A DNA stretch of 64,000 bases from Cynocephalus volans (GCF_027409185.1 NC_084475.1:14900130-14964129), one strand, 5' to 3'; shown: positions 1 to 50,925, counted from the first letter of the stretch. Numbers and translations: made by a program. Notes: a model not told the origin generated them from the letters alone.

Positions 1-1289
1 AGGCAATGGCTGCGTCAGAGACCAAAACCTTCACCAGGGCCTGTGGGTCACGTATGAGCTAGCATTGGCCTAAACGCCAGCCTCTTCCTTTTTTTTTTTT
101 TTTCCCCCTTAAATAAAGGACTTATTTTAAAGTGAGGTTTTCTGAAGTGCAATTTGCATACAGTGAAATTTACCCTTTTGGGTGCACAGTTCTATGAATT
201 TTGACAAACGTATTGCAGTTCTGTGACCCCCACTGCAATGGAGTGAGTATTTCCATCTCCCGGAAAAGTCCCCCCCCCCCCCCCCGCGCCAGCCCCTGGC
301 CACCAGCCACTGATCTCATCTGTGCTCTGTCCTGCAGCTCGCCAACCTCCTCCTCCTGTCCCTCCCCCAACTCTGGTTTCCGCACTTGCTGGATTCCCCT
401 TCTCACCGCCCCATGCTCGCTGATCTCACAGGGTCCTATTCCTTCTGCTCAGAATCTACCCCCAGGACATCCCCGTTAATGCCCCATCATCCTTCAGCTC
501 CGATCTCACAGTCGTTCTTAGGGAAACGTCCCCCACCCCTCACCTACCAGCACAGGACTCTTCAAACTGAACGGAGTTTGTAATTAACCACTAGGTTTGC
601 GGAATAAAAGTCGGCCTCACCTCGCTTGCTAGACTCTAGACCCCATGCAGACAGGAACCTCTATGTTTTATTCATCACTGTGTCTCCTAGATCAAGAAGG
701 TGCTCAATAAAATTGGTTGAGTTCGTAAGGAACCCCTGCGCGGGAAGAACAAGGGGTCCCCAGCCTCCTGCGCCACCTCCGCGTAGCAGCTTTGGGCAGC
801 CAGGCTCCGGGAACCGTGTGACATCGCGATGACCAGGAGAAGAGGCCCCGACGGCAGGACGGGACGGGACAGGCTTCCCTTTTCTGGGCCCGAGGTCTTT
901 GATGGCGCATGGGGTGTCTGTGGCCCGCCCCCTCCAGCAGCCACGCGTGTCTGCGGACGTTTCTACCCAATCCCTCCTTCCCTCCCGGGTCGCCTTTCTC
1001 ACGACGTCTCTGCCCGCGTCGCTACGCACCCCTCGGACCGAGCTGTGTGCGACTGCAGGACGGGCGGCCTTTTCTGGCTGGGACTGGCTGCAGCCGCCCT
1101 GCTCTGCTTCCTCCGGAGCGCGCTCCAGCCCGGCACGTGCTCGACGCCTTCACGTGCGTGCCGCGGTCCTCGCCCGCCGAGCAGCGCGCACGGGGGCGCG
1201 AGGTTTCATGCGCTTTGGTCCACTGATGCAGTAGTGCTTGGCGCTTAGTAGGTCCTCAGTGAACGTGCTGGTGAATGCTCTTCCGTCTC

Positions 1290-1555
1290 TCCGGATGGGC
1301 GTCCGCCGTTCCTGGCGCTCCCGTCGCTCTCCTACCCTTCCCTCTACGCAGCTCGAAGGTCCCTTCCTCCAGGAAGCCTTCCATGTCCCGCCTGCCTGAA
1401 GGAATCAAGCAGCTTCTCTCCTCAGGCGCCGCCTTCCTGACGACACCAGCTAGTTGTTGGGGCGGACGGGCTGGGCGCTCCCGCGGGCGGGGACCGCTTC
1501 TCCGAGTCCACATGGTGCACACAGTAGGTGCTCAATAAATGATTGGGGTGAATTT
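1290..1555 (+). mobile_element. L2 LINE 3' end, sense, upstream of TTYH2
   Basis: 'cttcctccaggaagccttcc' type phrase, then 'cacacagtaggtgctcaat' and 'aaatgattg', the L2 3' terminus. The upstream flank 1-1290 also has an L1-like antisense scrap (about 120-240), a poly-C tract (269-285) and GC-rich unique DNA. Confidence 0.7.
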
Positions 1556-1848
1556 AGAATGAGTGGCTGAATACTGCCTCCTTCCGTCCCCAGTGCGTCA
1601 GTTTACTCGCCCTCCAATGAGCCCTTGGGACGGCCAGCCTCGCCTCTCCGGCCCTCAGTGCCAGCTGCACCTCACTGACAATCTGCAGCCATGATCTGAT
1701 AATAAGTGATTGATAAGGAGCCCGGGAAACTAGAGACCGAAACAGACGTGTGAGAGCTCTGGGGGCTTTTTCACTTCCCTTCCCCCTCTTGACTCCTTGG
1801 GCTGGGACTTGTCCCGCAGCCCCAGGGCACGCTCGGGGCGGGGGCGGG

Positions 1849-1990
1849 GCGGGCGCGCACCCAGGGAAAGGCGGGGCCGGGGCGGAGGGGGCGGGGCGGG
1901 CGCGCACTCAGGGAGAGGCGGGGCCGGGGCGGGGCGGGGCGCACCCAGGGGGAGGCGGGGCCGGGGCGGGGCGGGGCGGGACGAGGCGGG
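1849..1990. repeat. GC-box minisatellite in the TTYH2 promoter
   Basis: Three imperfect tandem copies start at the hexamer GCGCAC at 1855, 1902 and 1939, so the units are about 47 and 37 bp. Each contains a CCCAGGG-like core, then GGCGGGGCCGGGGCGG. The array is a run of Sp1-type boxes and of G-tracts on the + strand able to form G-quadruplexes. Confidence 0.75.
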
Positions 1991-2058
1991 CGCGCGTTCT
2001 GGACCTGGTGGCGGCGGCAGCGGCGGCCGCAGCTGGCGGGCCACGCTCGGGCCGAGCC

Positions 2059-40403
<38,345 letters not shown>

Positions 40404-42110
40404 CAGACTTTCAGGGGTTCTTACCTCCTTGTTCCATTTTGGTTTTTAATTAATGCAAATACGAGCTGCATTCTTTAGTAGAAACCAAAGGCATCTGGGA
40501 CACTGGCAGGCTCTTGCTGCTGCAGAGGAAGAGTGGCTGAGACTCCCAACCAAAGCCCCAGGTGGACAGAAGACCCCCAGTCTGGGCCAGCCTCTGCCCC
40601 TTTCTGCCCTGCTCTCTACACCAGAAATGCCCCCGGGAGCCATCCTCAAACTGGATGCCTGGTTCGGCTCACCCCTACACCGTCCTATAGGTTCTCTCGG
40701 GTCCCACTACCAGGACTGTGCCTCTTGTTAACATGGCCAAAAGCCTGGGTGACCACTCTCTGAGTCACCTCTCCCCTCCAATTCCCTGCAGGTAATAGTA
40801 GCAAGGGCTGATCAGGAGATGCTTTTAAGGAGGTGATGTCCCTGATGAGACCTGAACAGTCCAAATCAGCGTTCCCAGGCCCAGACAGAGGGGAGGTGTT
40901 CAGAGAGCTCCACAGCAGGAGGCTGATGGCACCAGGGCTGGGGGACCAAAGCCTGGTGCCCCGAGGTGGGAATGTGGGTGAGAGCTGCCACCTCCATTCC
41001 AGCACCAGTGCTGCAAGTTTGTCAGCTGCAGCTAGGGACGGTCTCAGGTATGAACAGATGCTTGGAAAGCGACTTTAACTCTTTTTCTAGTTGTACACAT
41101 TTCGATTATCCAAAGAATTGAAACTCATAGCACATCCAGTTTTTACAGTAGATTTGGGGCTCTTTCCGTACCCCTGGTTTTTATACCACTACACTGTTCC
41201 TCAGATTTCACTGGCACTGGCCAGTTCTTTATGGATCTGGAGGAGAGGGGGAGGAACGGATTTTTTAAATAAAATAAAGATCAGTGAGCCACCCTGTCCC
41301 CAGCTGCTGCTTGATGGGGATCTGGATTCATCCCACTGAGGGAGGGAGGTAAGAACAGAAGCTGAGAGGGAACAGAGAACGGTCCCTTGTTCTAGGGGAA
41401 TAGTTGAGTGCCCAAGTCAACTGTCCCCTCCCTTTGTCTTCAGGCAAATCTGTCATAAAAGGTTTTAACAAAGTGTTACACTTGTGTCCTGATGTGAGGA
41501 CAGGCCTCTTCCCTATCTCTCACGCCACCTGTCCCCACCCCAGTGTCCCAGGCCCCTGACTTACTAAGCAAGAAGGAGCTCGTTGGCCAGGAGGAAATAA
41601 TGACCCACTATCCTGCCCCCCCGAGGATCCAGGGTTAGGGTCTTTGGTGCTTCCAACCTCCTGCAAACGCAGAATGCACAACACTGAAGCTTCCACGGCT
41701 TTGCACACCACACAGGGGTGTGGGGCGACCTGGCTTGGGACAAGGGCTCTCTGTCTTTGTTTTGGAAGAGCCACCTTGTCATCAAAATACTGACAGCAGA
41801 GTGGTTCTCAGCTCCCAGCCAGGCCTCCACAACAGAATGGGGCCACAGGGCAGCAGGGACTCACCGTGTCTCACCTACAGTAACCTGTACGTACCGTACA
41901 CTATGAACACACCTTTGATGGGGACTCTGCTATGTCAGCGTGTTGCTTCATAACGTTTCATCATCGTAACACAAAGACTTGTTTTTAATGCATGTAAGCT
42001 AAACTAAAACTCCTGGGGGGGATTTCTGAAGGAACCAGGTGGGCATACCTCTGCTTGATACGCATACACCCTCACCTGGAAGAGAAATAAACCACTTGTA
42101 CTAAAAAATG
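40404..42110 (+). other. TTYH2: TTYH2 3' untranslated region (predicted)
   Basis: About 1.7 kb without repeats follows the stop, a length that fits the 3'UTR of the human transcript as I recall it. AATAAA at 42086-42091 is the best end. An earlier AATAAAATAAAG cluster at about 41268-41279 could give a shorter form. Confidence 0.65.
42086..42091 (+). terminator. TTYH2: Probable TTYH2 polyadenylation signal
   Basis: AATAAA is followed within 40 bases by GT-rich sequence (TTGTACTAAAAAATGTGC). The first repeat downstream, a SINE, starts at about 42262. Confidence 0.6.
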
Positions 42111-42261
42111 TGCAGTCAGTCTCTAACTTCCTCGGCCGCAGGGAATGACGCGGGTGTTGAACATTTCCTTCTAGCAGGGGTGTGCGGTGGGAGGGCTGAA
42201 AACAGATTCCAAGAACGATTTCAGTGGGAGGATTGAAAGATGGGGTCATGGCTAAAATAAA

Positions 42262-42357
42262 GATGGGGTCATTGGCTCAGGTGGTTAGAGTGAGGTGTTG
42301 TAACACCAAGGTCAAGGGTTTGGATCCCTACACCAGCCAGCCACCAAAAAAGAAAAA
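42262..42357 (+). mobile_element. tRNA-Ile-derived SINE (CYN-like), 5'-truncated, sense
   Basis: TTGGCTCAGGTGGTTAGAG, GTTGTAACACCAAGGTC, CCAGCCAGCCACC, A-rich tail. Flanked by AAAGATGGGG(T/C) direct repeats. Confidence 0.88.
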
Positions 42358-45300
42358 AGAAAGATGGGGCTATGAATGAATGTCATGGGGACCGTTGCTG
42401 CTCTTACAGAACCAAGGACAGACCTTAATTAGCCCTAGTCTTTCTCCAAAGTTCCCCCTAAAGGTCACTGCTCTTAATGCTGCTAGTAAGTAGCATTTAG
42501 TGAATATTCACACTATGCTCAGCGACTGTCCCAAGTAATTATATTAATTTTTAATTAAACCTCACAATAACCCTGCGAGGTCATTTGTTTTTGCAAATAA
42601 GTCAACAGAGGCACAGAGGACCTGTTTGGAGCAAGTGGCAGAGCCAGAGTCCAAGCCCTGGCCCCCACCGCTGGGCGCCTGTGGGCCGTGCACTGGGGTT
42701 GGGGGTGGTCACACAGCGGCCGCCTCTCCCAGAGGAGTCATGCCAGGCTGCAGGCCTCCAGCAGCTCTGCAGCTGGCCCTTGCTGTGCTCCTATTGACTC
42801 TTCTAGGTGGCAGCCACGCTCTCAAAATTAACTGCATTTCAAGGAGCTTGCTGACGTGAGAGCTTCTGCATCCTTTGGGAGCACCTCAGCGAGAGGCAGA
42901 GCACCCTGTGCAGCTGGCCATGCCAGGCTCAGAAGTGAGCCAGACCTAGGGCCTCCCTGAAATGGAAATATTCCTCCCACCCTCCCCTGGTCTCAGAGAA
43001 CCAAGAGCAGTGGGGAATCACTTCCCTATGACTCATCTGATCCTCTGAAGGTAACTGCAGTTCCATACCCAAAAGAGATTGGCTCTGGGGCTTTAATTTT
43101 CTCTGGGATCTGGAGTGCGACCTGAGTTTCAGGCAGGTCCTATGTGAAATAGGCCTTGAGTGGGAATGCAGGAGCCCAAGGATGGTTTGATCACCTTTTC
43201 CTGCCCTAGCCTTACTGATCTGTCACCCAAGGGAAGGGGTGGGGTGGGGAGGAGTGGTCACAGGGCTGTTGTTCTAACTGTTGGCCTGCCCAGCTCACCC
43301 TTACCACCCCGGCACATCCTCGGAACAGCACCCTGACTGCAGACCCAGGAACAGCCAGCTGTAGAAAGAGGGACAGTGTTTAACCTGCTCCTGAGAGAAA
43401 GTGAACTCCTTCAGGCCCCTCTGTAAGTGGAGCTCTGCCAGGAACGTGTGTGTTTCATGCTGTCATTCACAGCAATTCACCCACATGGAGTGACCAACAG
43501 AGAGGTTCCTTCTCCAAAGCTAATTTATCTCCAGATGTGCTTTGTCCCTCCCCCAATGTTATGCAGGTTGTTATTACTGCCTCTTAACTCCAAAAAGTTG
43601 CTCATCTAACACTCAAGAGGTGTGTCCATCGACAGATATACCCAGATAGGGAGAATTTACCTTCCTTTCTTCCGCCTTTCATTCATTTAACTAAAGATGT
43701 ACTGGTTGCCTAGCAGAGGGACCAGCGAACTGTACCTGTGAGCCCAGCCTGATCTGCTGCCTCATATGGGATGTGGGCATAAAATAGCTTTTACATTTTT
43801 AAATGGTTAAAAAAAAAATCAGACAGTTGCAACTAGTTCTGATGGTATAGAACACTATCTTTGAACCTCAATTAAGCAAAATGTTATCCCCCCCACCCAA
43901 AGAATTTCATTCTTCTCATGAATAGACCTGTACTACCAAAAAAAAATTCTCCATTATAATATTCTAAGTTTCATTAATCAAAAATGTGTGGAAATTGGTT
44001 TTCTCTTGTCATGTAAATACCTACATATCTTTGATTATGCATCTTGAACTCCGAAGCCTAAAATATTTACTATCTTTTATAGTTTGCTGATCCCTGGCCT
44101 AGCACATCACTTTCTCTGAATTCTGGGGCTACAGAAGTATCTAAGGCAATCAGGGTCCTGATTTTATGGAGTTTACAAATTAGCAAGGAAGGCAAGTGAC
44201 ATAATCAACACCGATTATCTCAGATACGAGTTTAGAGTCTTATGTGGACATTTGGTGAAGACTCCTTGAATCCTGTGCATCTTGTTTTGGCTTGTTTTAC
44301 TCATCGTTTTTCCTGTTACCAAAAAAGTGCATGGCACAAACATTTCAAACTTTGCAAAAATGTGTGAGAAAGTGAAAATTCCCCATTAACCTAACAACCC
44401 AGAACAAAAATACCATGAACAGTCTGGTGTATATTTTCTCCAGGTTTTGTTCTTAAGTACTTGTAGAAATATAATCACACTAAAAAAAAAAGAAAAAAAA
44501 AAACTATACATATTTTTCTGCAATTGCTTTTTCCACTTAACACTATCTCTTGGACATTGTCCCATCATTCTTGCAAATTTGCTTCCCTTTCAAACTACTG
44601 ACTCATGAGTTTAGAGGAGAGTGGAGACTGTTAGACACCAGAACTCCATGGAGGAAAAGCACGGTCTTCCTGCTGGGCAGCGATATGTTGATTTGCCAAC
44701 TCTGATGGATGTCTTCTTGGAACACAACACAAAAGCCTCCCTGAGTCTCACACACACAAAAAAAGCACTCAACGAATGTCTTTTTTTTTTTTTTTTTTTT
44801 TTTTCGGCTGGCCATCAACAAATGTCTCTTGAGAGAGATAAATGAAAGTTGGTGCCATGGTCATGGTAGTTATACACACATTTGTCACTCTGTTTCATAG
44901 GAATCAGTCAAGAGCTGGTCATTAAGTCCTAGGTGATCAGGTGGGCACATAGAGGTGCCAGTGGAATCCTTGGGGAGGAGCAAATGGGGGCTGAGGACCT
45001 CATTCCTGATAGGGTAGGTTTGAGAGGGTGTTTGCAACATCTGAAGGGGAGTGTCAGGAGAGCCACTCAAAGTCTGGACTAGTGTTGATGAAGAGGTCTG
45101 GAGACCTGGATCTGGGAGACACCAGACAGAAATGCAGTCACTAATGCCATGGAGAGAGGCAGAGAAGGGCAGAAAGAGTGGGAAAGGTCCAATATGGGAC
45201 CCCAGCATTTGAGGAGCAGGTGGAAGAAAGAACTAGAAAAGACAAAAAGGCAGGAGGAACACCAGAGAGCGTGGTGTTGGGGAAGCAAGGAGGGGAGGTC

Positions 45301-47160
45301 TGGGGTGTGTGTGCACACGTGTGTGTGCGTGTGTGTGTGTGTGTCCACACCAACAAATGCACCCCAAGGTAGGATGAGGACTGGAGAGCGGATGCTGGGT
45401 CCACAGTTGGGAAATCTTGGCCTTTGCCCTTCTTTCAAGGGAGAAGACGTTCTCCTCCTGTGGAGTAGAAAAAGAAGAGCTGACTAGAGAGGAATTTTTG
45501 AAGTTTGTGGTCGACAGCCTAGAGCATCCTCTTCCTGGACGCCCTCAAACTCCAGATGCTCTGTGGTGACCCAGAGCCCCACACTCCTCCTGCACAGTCT
45601 CCTGGGCCCCAGCTAGTGTGGGAGGGAAGCAATCTGATTAAACCTCCTCTGTGATTCCCCACCAGCTGCCTCAGCCCTCTCCAGCCTTCCCATCTTCCCC
45701 ATTCCCAGAGGATATGGCATCTAATGGTGGCATTCCAGGCAGAGAAGCAGGAGGTCCTACCCATCTGGAGCTTACAAGGATTTGGGGTCTTCTGAAATGC
45801 CTTCAAAGAGCACCTTTCCAAAATCTCCTTTTCCTGCTGGCCTCAGAAATGCACTGAAATACGGCTCCTGCTCTTTCTTCCACTCTCCTCTTTTGTTTTC
45901 TTTGGACATGGACTGTGGATGACTTTTTTGTTCTGGGATCCCTAATTCCCCGAGAAAAGCCATGTCCATAGGGGCTCCAGTCTGAGTGGAGTATATCCTT
46001 CAGGCAAAAATAGCTGCCTTTTGGTTTCTCAAATATATTGCTCAGAACTTTAGAAAAAGAGAGGGCAGAGGAGCCTCCAGTGATACTATGGTTCCAAAGA
46101 GAATGAAAGAAAGTCTTGCTCTGAAATGGGAGACAGAGGTCTGGTCTACATTAGTGAAAGAGCAATTGGTGTTAATTAACTGGTAGCAAAATAGGGGTCA
46201 GGTGGCCTCGCCATTGACATGACAGATGCCCTCCTGGGAAGCTTTTATAAACCAGGCTCTGTGACTACAAAGATGAAGAAGGGAAGGTCTGCATTTTCCA
46301 GGCACTCAGTGTCCTTGAGGGAAGCTGGGAATGCAAAAGAATCTGTCGGTTAGGGGTGCCGCAGCAGCATCCTGTGGAATGTGCTGCATGCACTTTATTC
46401 CTGCAAAGCAACATGTAGCTTGTAAACACTGGTGGGGAGAGCAGATGGTTTCTACCAAACGTATTGCACATTATCAGCCAAGAAAAGTCAAGTCTGAAAA
46501 AGTGACTAACAAATCTCTCACCTAGAAGAATTCCAAATAAATTATGTAGATACTCCGCCTTCAAGAAGGTAGAGCATAACGTCCCATCCCTGAAGTGTGG
46601 GCTGTGCATAGTAACTTCCTTCCAAAGAGTACAGTATGGAAAGGGGGGAAAGAGTAACTCCATAGTGGAGAAACCTGACAAACACGACCTCAGCCAAGTG
46701 ATCAAGATGAATCCGATAGTCATGTTGATAGCATGTACCCTGATATGATGATGAGGGCACTTTACCTCTCCTAAAAACCTGTAATCGCAGTCTAACCATG
46801 AAAAAAATATCAAGCAAATCCCAACGGAGGGACAAAACCAGGAAAGCCTGAGAAACTGTCACACCAAGAGGAGTCTGAGGACATACGATGACTAAGTGTA
46901 ATGTAAGATCCTGGATGGGATCCTGGAACAGAAAAAAGACATTAGGCGAACACTAGGGAAATCCGAACAAGGTATGGACTTTATAATAATAATGTATCAA
47001 CACTGGCTCACTAATTTTAACAAAAAATCTACCATACCAATATAAGATGGTAATAATGGGGGAAACTGAGTCTGGGGTATATGAGAACTCTCTGTACTAT
47101 CTATGTAACTTTTCTGTAAATCTAAAACTGTTCTAAAATAAAAAGTTTATTTTAAGAGGT
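42358..47160. other. Intergenic DNA between TTYH2 and DNAI2, first part
   Basis: No gene is seen. A MIR-like piece lies at 42495-42650, L2-like remnants at 43690-44230, a minimal retro-insertion at 44782-44814, a GT tract at 45305-45343, and an old repeat from about 46260 to 47160 with a 3' end like 'taaaactgttctaaaataaa'. Confidence 0.6.
44782..44814 (-). mobile_element. Minimal retro-insertion: SINE tail with about 9 nt of SINE body
   Basis: A pure T tract followed by only CGGCTGGCC, the complement of the SINE 3' end, lies between TCAACGAATGTCT (44769-44781) and TCAACAAATGTCT (44815-44827), 12 of 13 matching. Confidence 0.75.
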
Positions 47161-47278
47161 GGGGGGAGAGAGCAAGGATGCTCATTTTCACCATTTTTAT
47201 TTAACATATTCACAGAAGTTCTAGCCAAAGCAATTAGACAAGAAAAAGAAATAAAAGTCATCCAAATTAGAAGGGAAG

Positions 47279-47456
47279 GGGCTGACCCCGTGGCTCACTC
47301 GGGAGAGTGCGGTGCTGGGAGTGCAGTGGCGCTCCCGCTGCGGGTTCGGATCCTATATAGGGATGGCTGGTGCGCTCACTGGCTGAGCGCGGTGCAGGCG
47401 ACACCAAGCCAAGGGTTGCGGTCCCCTTACCAGTCAAGAAAAAGAAGAAAAAAAAA
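47279..47456 (+). mobile_element. Dimeric CYN-like SINE, variant first unit, sense
   Basis: GTGGCTCACTCGGGAGAGTG, then GGGAGTGCAGTGGCGCTCCC, a linker CCTATATAGGGATGGC, a second unit and an A-rich tail. Perfect 15-bp duplication AAATTAGAAGGGAAG at 47264-47278 and 47457-47471, inside the L1. Confidence 0.92.
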
Positions 47457-48017
47457 AAATTAGAAGGGAAGTAGTCAAATTATCTCTGTTCACAGGCAAT
47501 ATAATCTTATCTGTAGAAAACTCTAAAGATTCCACAAAAAATTGTTAGAACTAATAAGCAATTTCAGCAAGTCAATGAATACAAAGTTAGTATCCAGGAT
47601 CCCACATTACATCCTGCAATGATCAATTGCATTTCCATACGCTAACAATAAAAAATCTGAAAACAAAATTAAGAAAAGAGTTCCATTTAATAGCATCAAG
47701 AAGAATAAAATACTTAGAAATTAATTTAACGGAGGAGGTGAAAGACTTGCATAATGAAAATTACAAAACATTACTGAAAGAAATTAAAGAAGACATAAAT
47801 AAATGGAAATACATCTAATGTCTATGGATTGGAAGACTTAATATTGTTAAGATGTAAATATCATTAAGTGCAAAAAACAAACTCAATTACTCCTACTATA
47901 CTCTCACAACACAGATGACTCTGTGACCAAATGTGTGTTATTTCTCCCCACCAACAAGCGAGCAAGCAAATCTGTAGCAGACAATCAGCTGGGTGTCTTC
48001 TAATCGAATTGAATTCT

Positions 48018-48114
48018 TTTTTTTTTTTTTTTAAGATGACCGGTAAGGGGATCTTAACCCTTGATTTGGTGCTGTCAGTACCACATTCTCCCAAATGAGC
48101 CAGGGCCAGCCCAT
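48018..48114 (-). mobile_element. CYN-like SINE, second-unit type, antisense
   Basis: Poly-T, AAGATGACCGGTAAGGGG, TTGGTGCTGTCAGTACCAC, AGGGCCAGCCC. Duplication AATCGAATTGAATTCT (48002-48017) versus AATCCAATTGAATTCT (48115-48130). Confidence 0.9.
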
Positions 48115-48130
48115 AATCCAATTGAATTCT

Positions 48131-48960
48131 GATAGTATCTACCTGGAAATAGCATCAGATCCCACAGTTTGTGAGCTCAGTTCCACAGATTGCCCTCACT
48201 TCAGACACCAGTGGCAGGTCCAGCCTCTGGAACTTCTGACCAACTAACTTTAAGTTGGGGTTTCCATGACCCCCTCTTTAGGCTCTATTGATTTGCTAGA
48301 GCAGCTCTCAAAACTCAAAGAAACACTTACTTACATTTACCAGTTTATTATAAATAACATTTTGAAGGATACAAATAGACAGCCAGATGAAGGGATACAT
48401 AGGGGAGGGTCTAGAAGGGTCCCAAGTGCAGAAACTTTAGTTTCTGTGGAGTTGGGGTGTGCCACCCTCCCAACACAAGGATAGTTCCTGTTTACCTTCC
48501 AGCAAGCCTCCACAAGTTCAGCTGCCCAGAAGCTCTCCAAACCCTGTCCTTTGGGGTTTTATGGAAGCTTCATTATGTAGGCATGACTGAAGTATGGACA
48601 ACTGTGTACAATGTGATTAGACAAAAAGAGTATGATCTAATAATAACTGACTGAGTGGGGAAACCCAGCAAGGCCTGTCTGTTCAGATTCTCCTTGGCCT
48701 CTCTGTGCAGCACTCCTTAACCTGGGTATGGGGCAGGACCCCTTCTAGAATGGGGTCTTATGACCTACAATCAGACAAGGTAGATCAGAGAATTTCTTTA
48801 TGGCCAGCTCAAAGACAGAAAGGCCGGGGAAGATTAGAGTACATTTTTAGTTTCTATGACCATCCTTGGGAGCAGGTGAAAGGAGGGCAGGAGAAGGTCA
48901 AAGAGAGAGAAATTCTGTGTTCTGAGGCCTGCTTCTGAGGCCTAAAGTGCCCCAACATTA
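48131..48960. repeat. Old LTR-like interspersed repeat (family not assigned)
   Basis: Phrases such as 'accagtttattataaataa', 'agccagatgaagggatac' and 'gggttttatggaagcttcat' are those of a high-copy mammalian LTR-type repeat I recognise but cannot name. It has no ORF. It sits within the insertion that splits the L1. Confidence 0.45.
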
Positions 48961-49128
48961 TAACAAACACTGTCTTTCATCTTTATCTCTCTGAATCTGT
49001 TCTAAAACTCCTTCAGGAAACAAGGACAAAAGGCCAAATATTTCAACAAAAGATATACTTATTTTTTTAGTCACTTAGGAAATAACAAGGGCTATGGGAG
49101 TTATGAGTCAGGAACTATGGACTAAAAT

Positions 49129-49181
49129 ATATATATATTATATACATTTTAGGTAGTTGTGAATATATATATACATATATA

Positions 49182-49215
<34 letters not shown>
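49129..49215. repeat. (TA)n(TG)n(TA)n microsatellite
   Basis: Alternating TA tracts flank a GT run at 49183-49200. The left arm of a 25-bp inverted repeat lies inside it (49145-49169). Confidence 0.93.
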
Positions 49216-49217
<2 letters not shown>

Positions 49218-49968
49218 ATATTAAATGAGGCTCTGCAGCAGCCTCATTTCTATCTAGCATAAAGGCAGGCCCTCCATCCTGTTCTCTCCATCCTTCAAAA
49301 GAAAAAATATGGCCTAATTTTTGTGACATTTTTCTTGAAAGACTGACAGGTATATATTCACAACTACCTAAAATGATCTACAGATTCAATGCAATCCCTA
49401 TCAAAATCGCAATGATGATTCTTACAGAAACAGAAAAATCTATCCTAAAATTCATATGGGATCTCAAGGGACCCCCCAAATAGCCAAAATAATCTTGGAG
49501 GACTCACAGCTTCCTGATTTTAAAACTTACTACAAAGCTGTAGTAATCAAAATAGTGTGGTATAGTCATAAAGATAGACATGCAATAGAGAAAGACCAAT
49601 GGAATAGAGAATCCAGAACTAAACCTCACATATGTAATCAAATGATTATTGACAAGGAGACTAAGAACATTCAATGGGGAAGGGATAGTATATTCAACAA
49701 ATGGTGCTGGAAAAACAATATCCACATGCAAAAGAATGAAGTTGGACCCTTACCTCACACCATTATACAAAAATTAACTAAAAATGGATTATGACCTAAA
49801 TGTAAGATCTAAAACTGTAAAAGCCTTAAAAGAAAACACAGGGCAAAAGCTCCATAACATTGGATTTGGTAATGATTTCTCAGATATAAGACCAAAGCCA
49901 CAGGCAACAGAAGAAAAAGTAGACAAAGTAGACTTTGCAAAAATTAAAACATTTTGTTCAACAAAAGA

Positions 49969-50090
49969 GGGCTGGCTGGTTAGCTCAGCTGGTTAGAGCT
50001 TGGTGTTATAACACCAAGGTCAAGCATTCAGATGCCAGATGCCCATGTTGGCTAACCACCAAAAAAAAAAAAAAAAAAAAAAAGAAAGAG
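49969..50090 (+). mobile_element. tRNA-Ile-derived SINE (CYN-like), sense, in L1
   Basis: GGCTGGCTGGTTAGCTCAGC, GGTGTTATAACACCAAGGTC, long poly-A. Direct repeat ACAAAAGA at 49961-49968 and 50091-50098. Confidence 0.9.
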
Positions 50091-50890
50091 ACAAAAGACA
50101 CTAGCAACAGAGTAAAAAGTCAACCCACAAAAAGGGAGTAAATATTTCCAATCTGATAAGGGATTAATAGCCATAATGTATAGAGAACTCCTAAAACCCA
50201 ACAACAACAAAACCAAACAACCCAATTCAAAAATAGGCAAAGACCTTGAACATACATTTCTTCAAAGACATACAAATGCCCAATAAGCACATGAAAAGAT
50301 GCTAAACATCACTAATCACTAGGGAAATACAAATCAAAACAAAACAAGATACCACTTCCCAGCCATTAGAATGGTTACTGTAAAAAACAAAAACAAAACC
50401 AGAAAATAACAAGTGTTGGCAAAGATATGGAGGAATTGAAACCTTTGTGCACCATTGGTGGGGGTGTAAAATGGAAAAGCTGCTGTGGAAAACAGCACAG
50501 AGGTTCCTAAAAATGTGAAAAATAGAATTACCATATGATCCAGCCATACCAGTTCTGGGTATAGACCCAAAAGAATTGAAAGCAGAGGGATATTCGTATA
50601 TCCATATTCATAGCAGTATTATTTACAATAGCCAAAAGGTAGAAGCAACCCAAGCGTCCATCAAAGGATGAATGGATAAGCAAAATGTATTGTATCCATA
50701 TAATGAAATATCATTCACCCTTAAAAAGGAAGGAAATTTTGACATATGCTCCAACTTGGATGAAACCTGAGGACATTATGCCAAGTGAAATAAGCCAGTC
50801 ATAAAAAGACAAATACTGTGTGATTCCACTTGCATGAGTTCCCCAGAGTAGTCAAAATCATAGAGACTAGAGACAGAAAGTAGAATGGTG

Positions 50891-50925
50891 TCTAGATACC
50901 TGTACTGGCCAGCTGCCAAAAAAAA
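50891..50925 (+). mobile_element. 5'-truncated SINE of about 35 bp, sense
   Basis: Only TGTACTGGCCAGCTGCC and poly-A remain. Perfect 14-bp duplication AAAGTAGAATGGTG at 50877-50890 and 50926-50939. Confidence 0.88.

Noticed and set aside
1-600. 3' end of an upstream neighbour such as RPL38
   Set aside because: In human RPL38 lies upstream of TTYH2, but no RPL38 coding sequence or plausible polyadenylated end is recognisable here.
49456-49794. 112-codon + strand frame
   Set aside because: It is a remnant of L1 ORF2 inside a broken element, with no intact start or upstream reverse-transcriptase domain.
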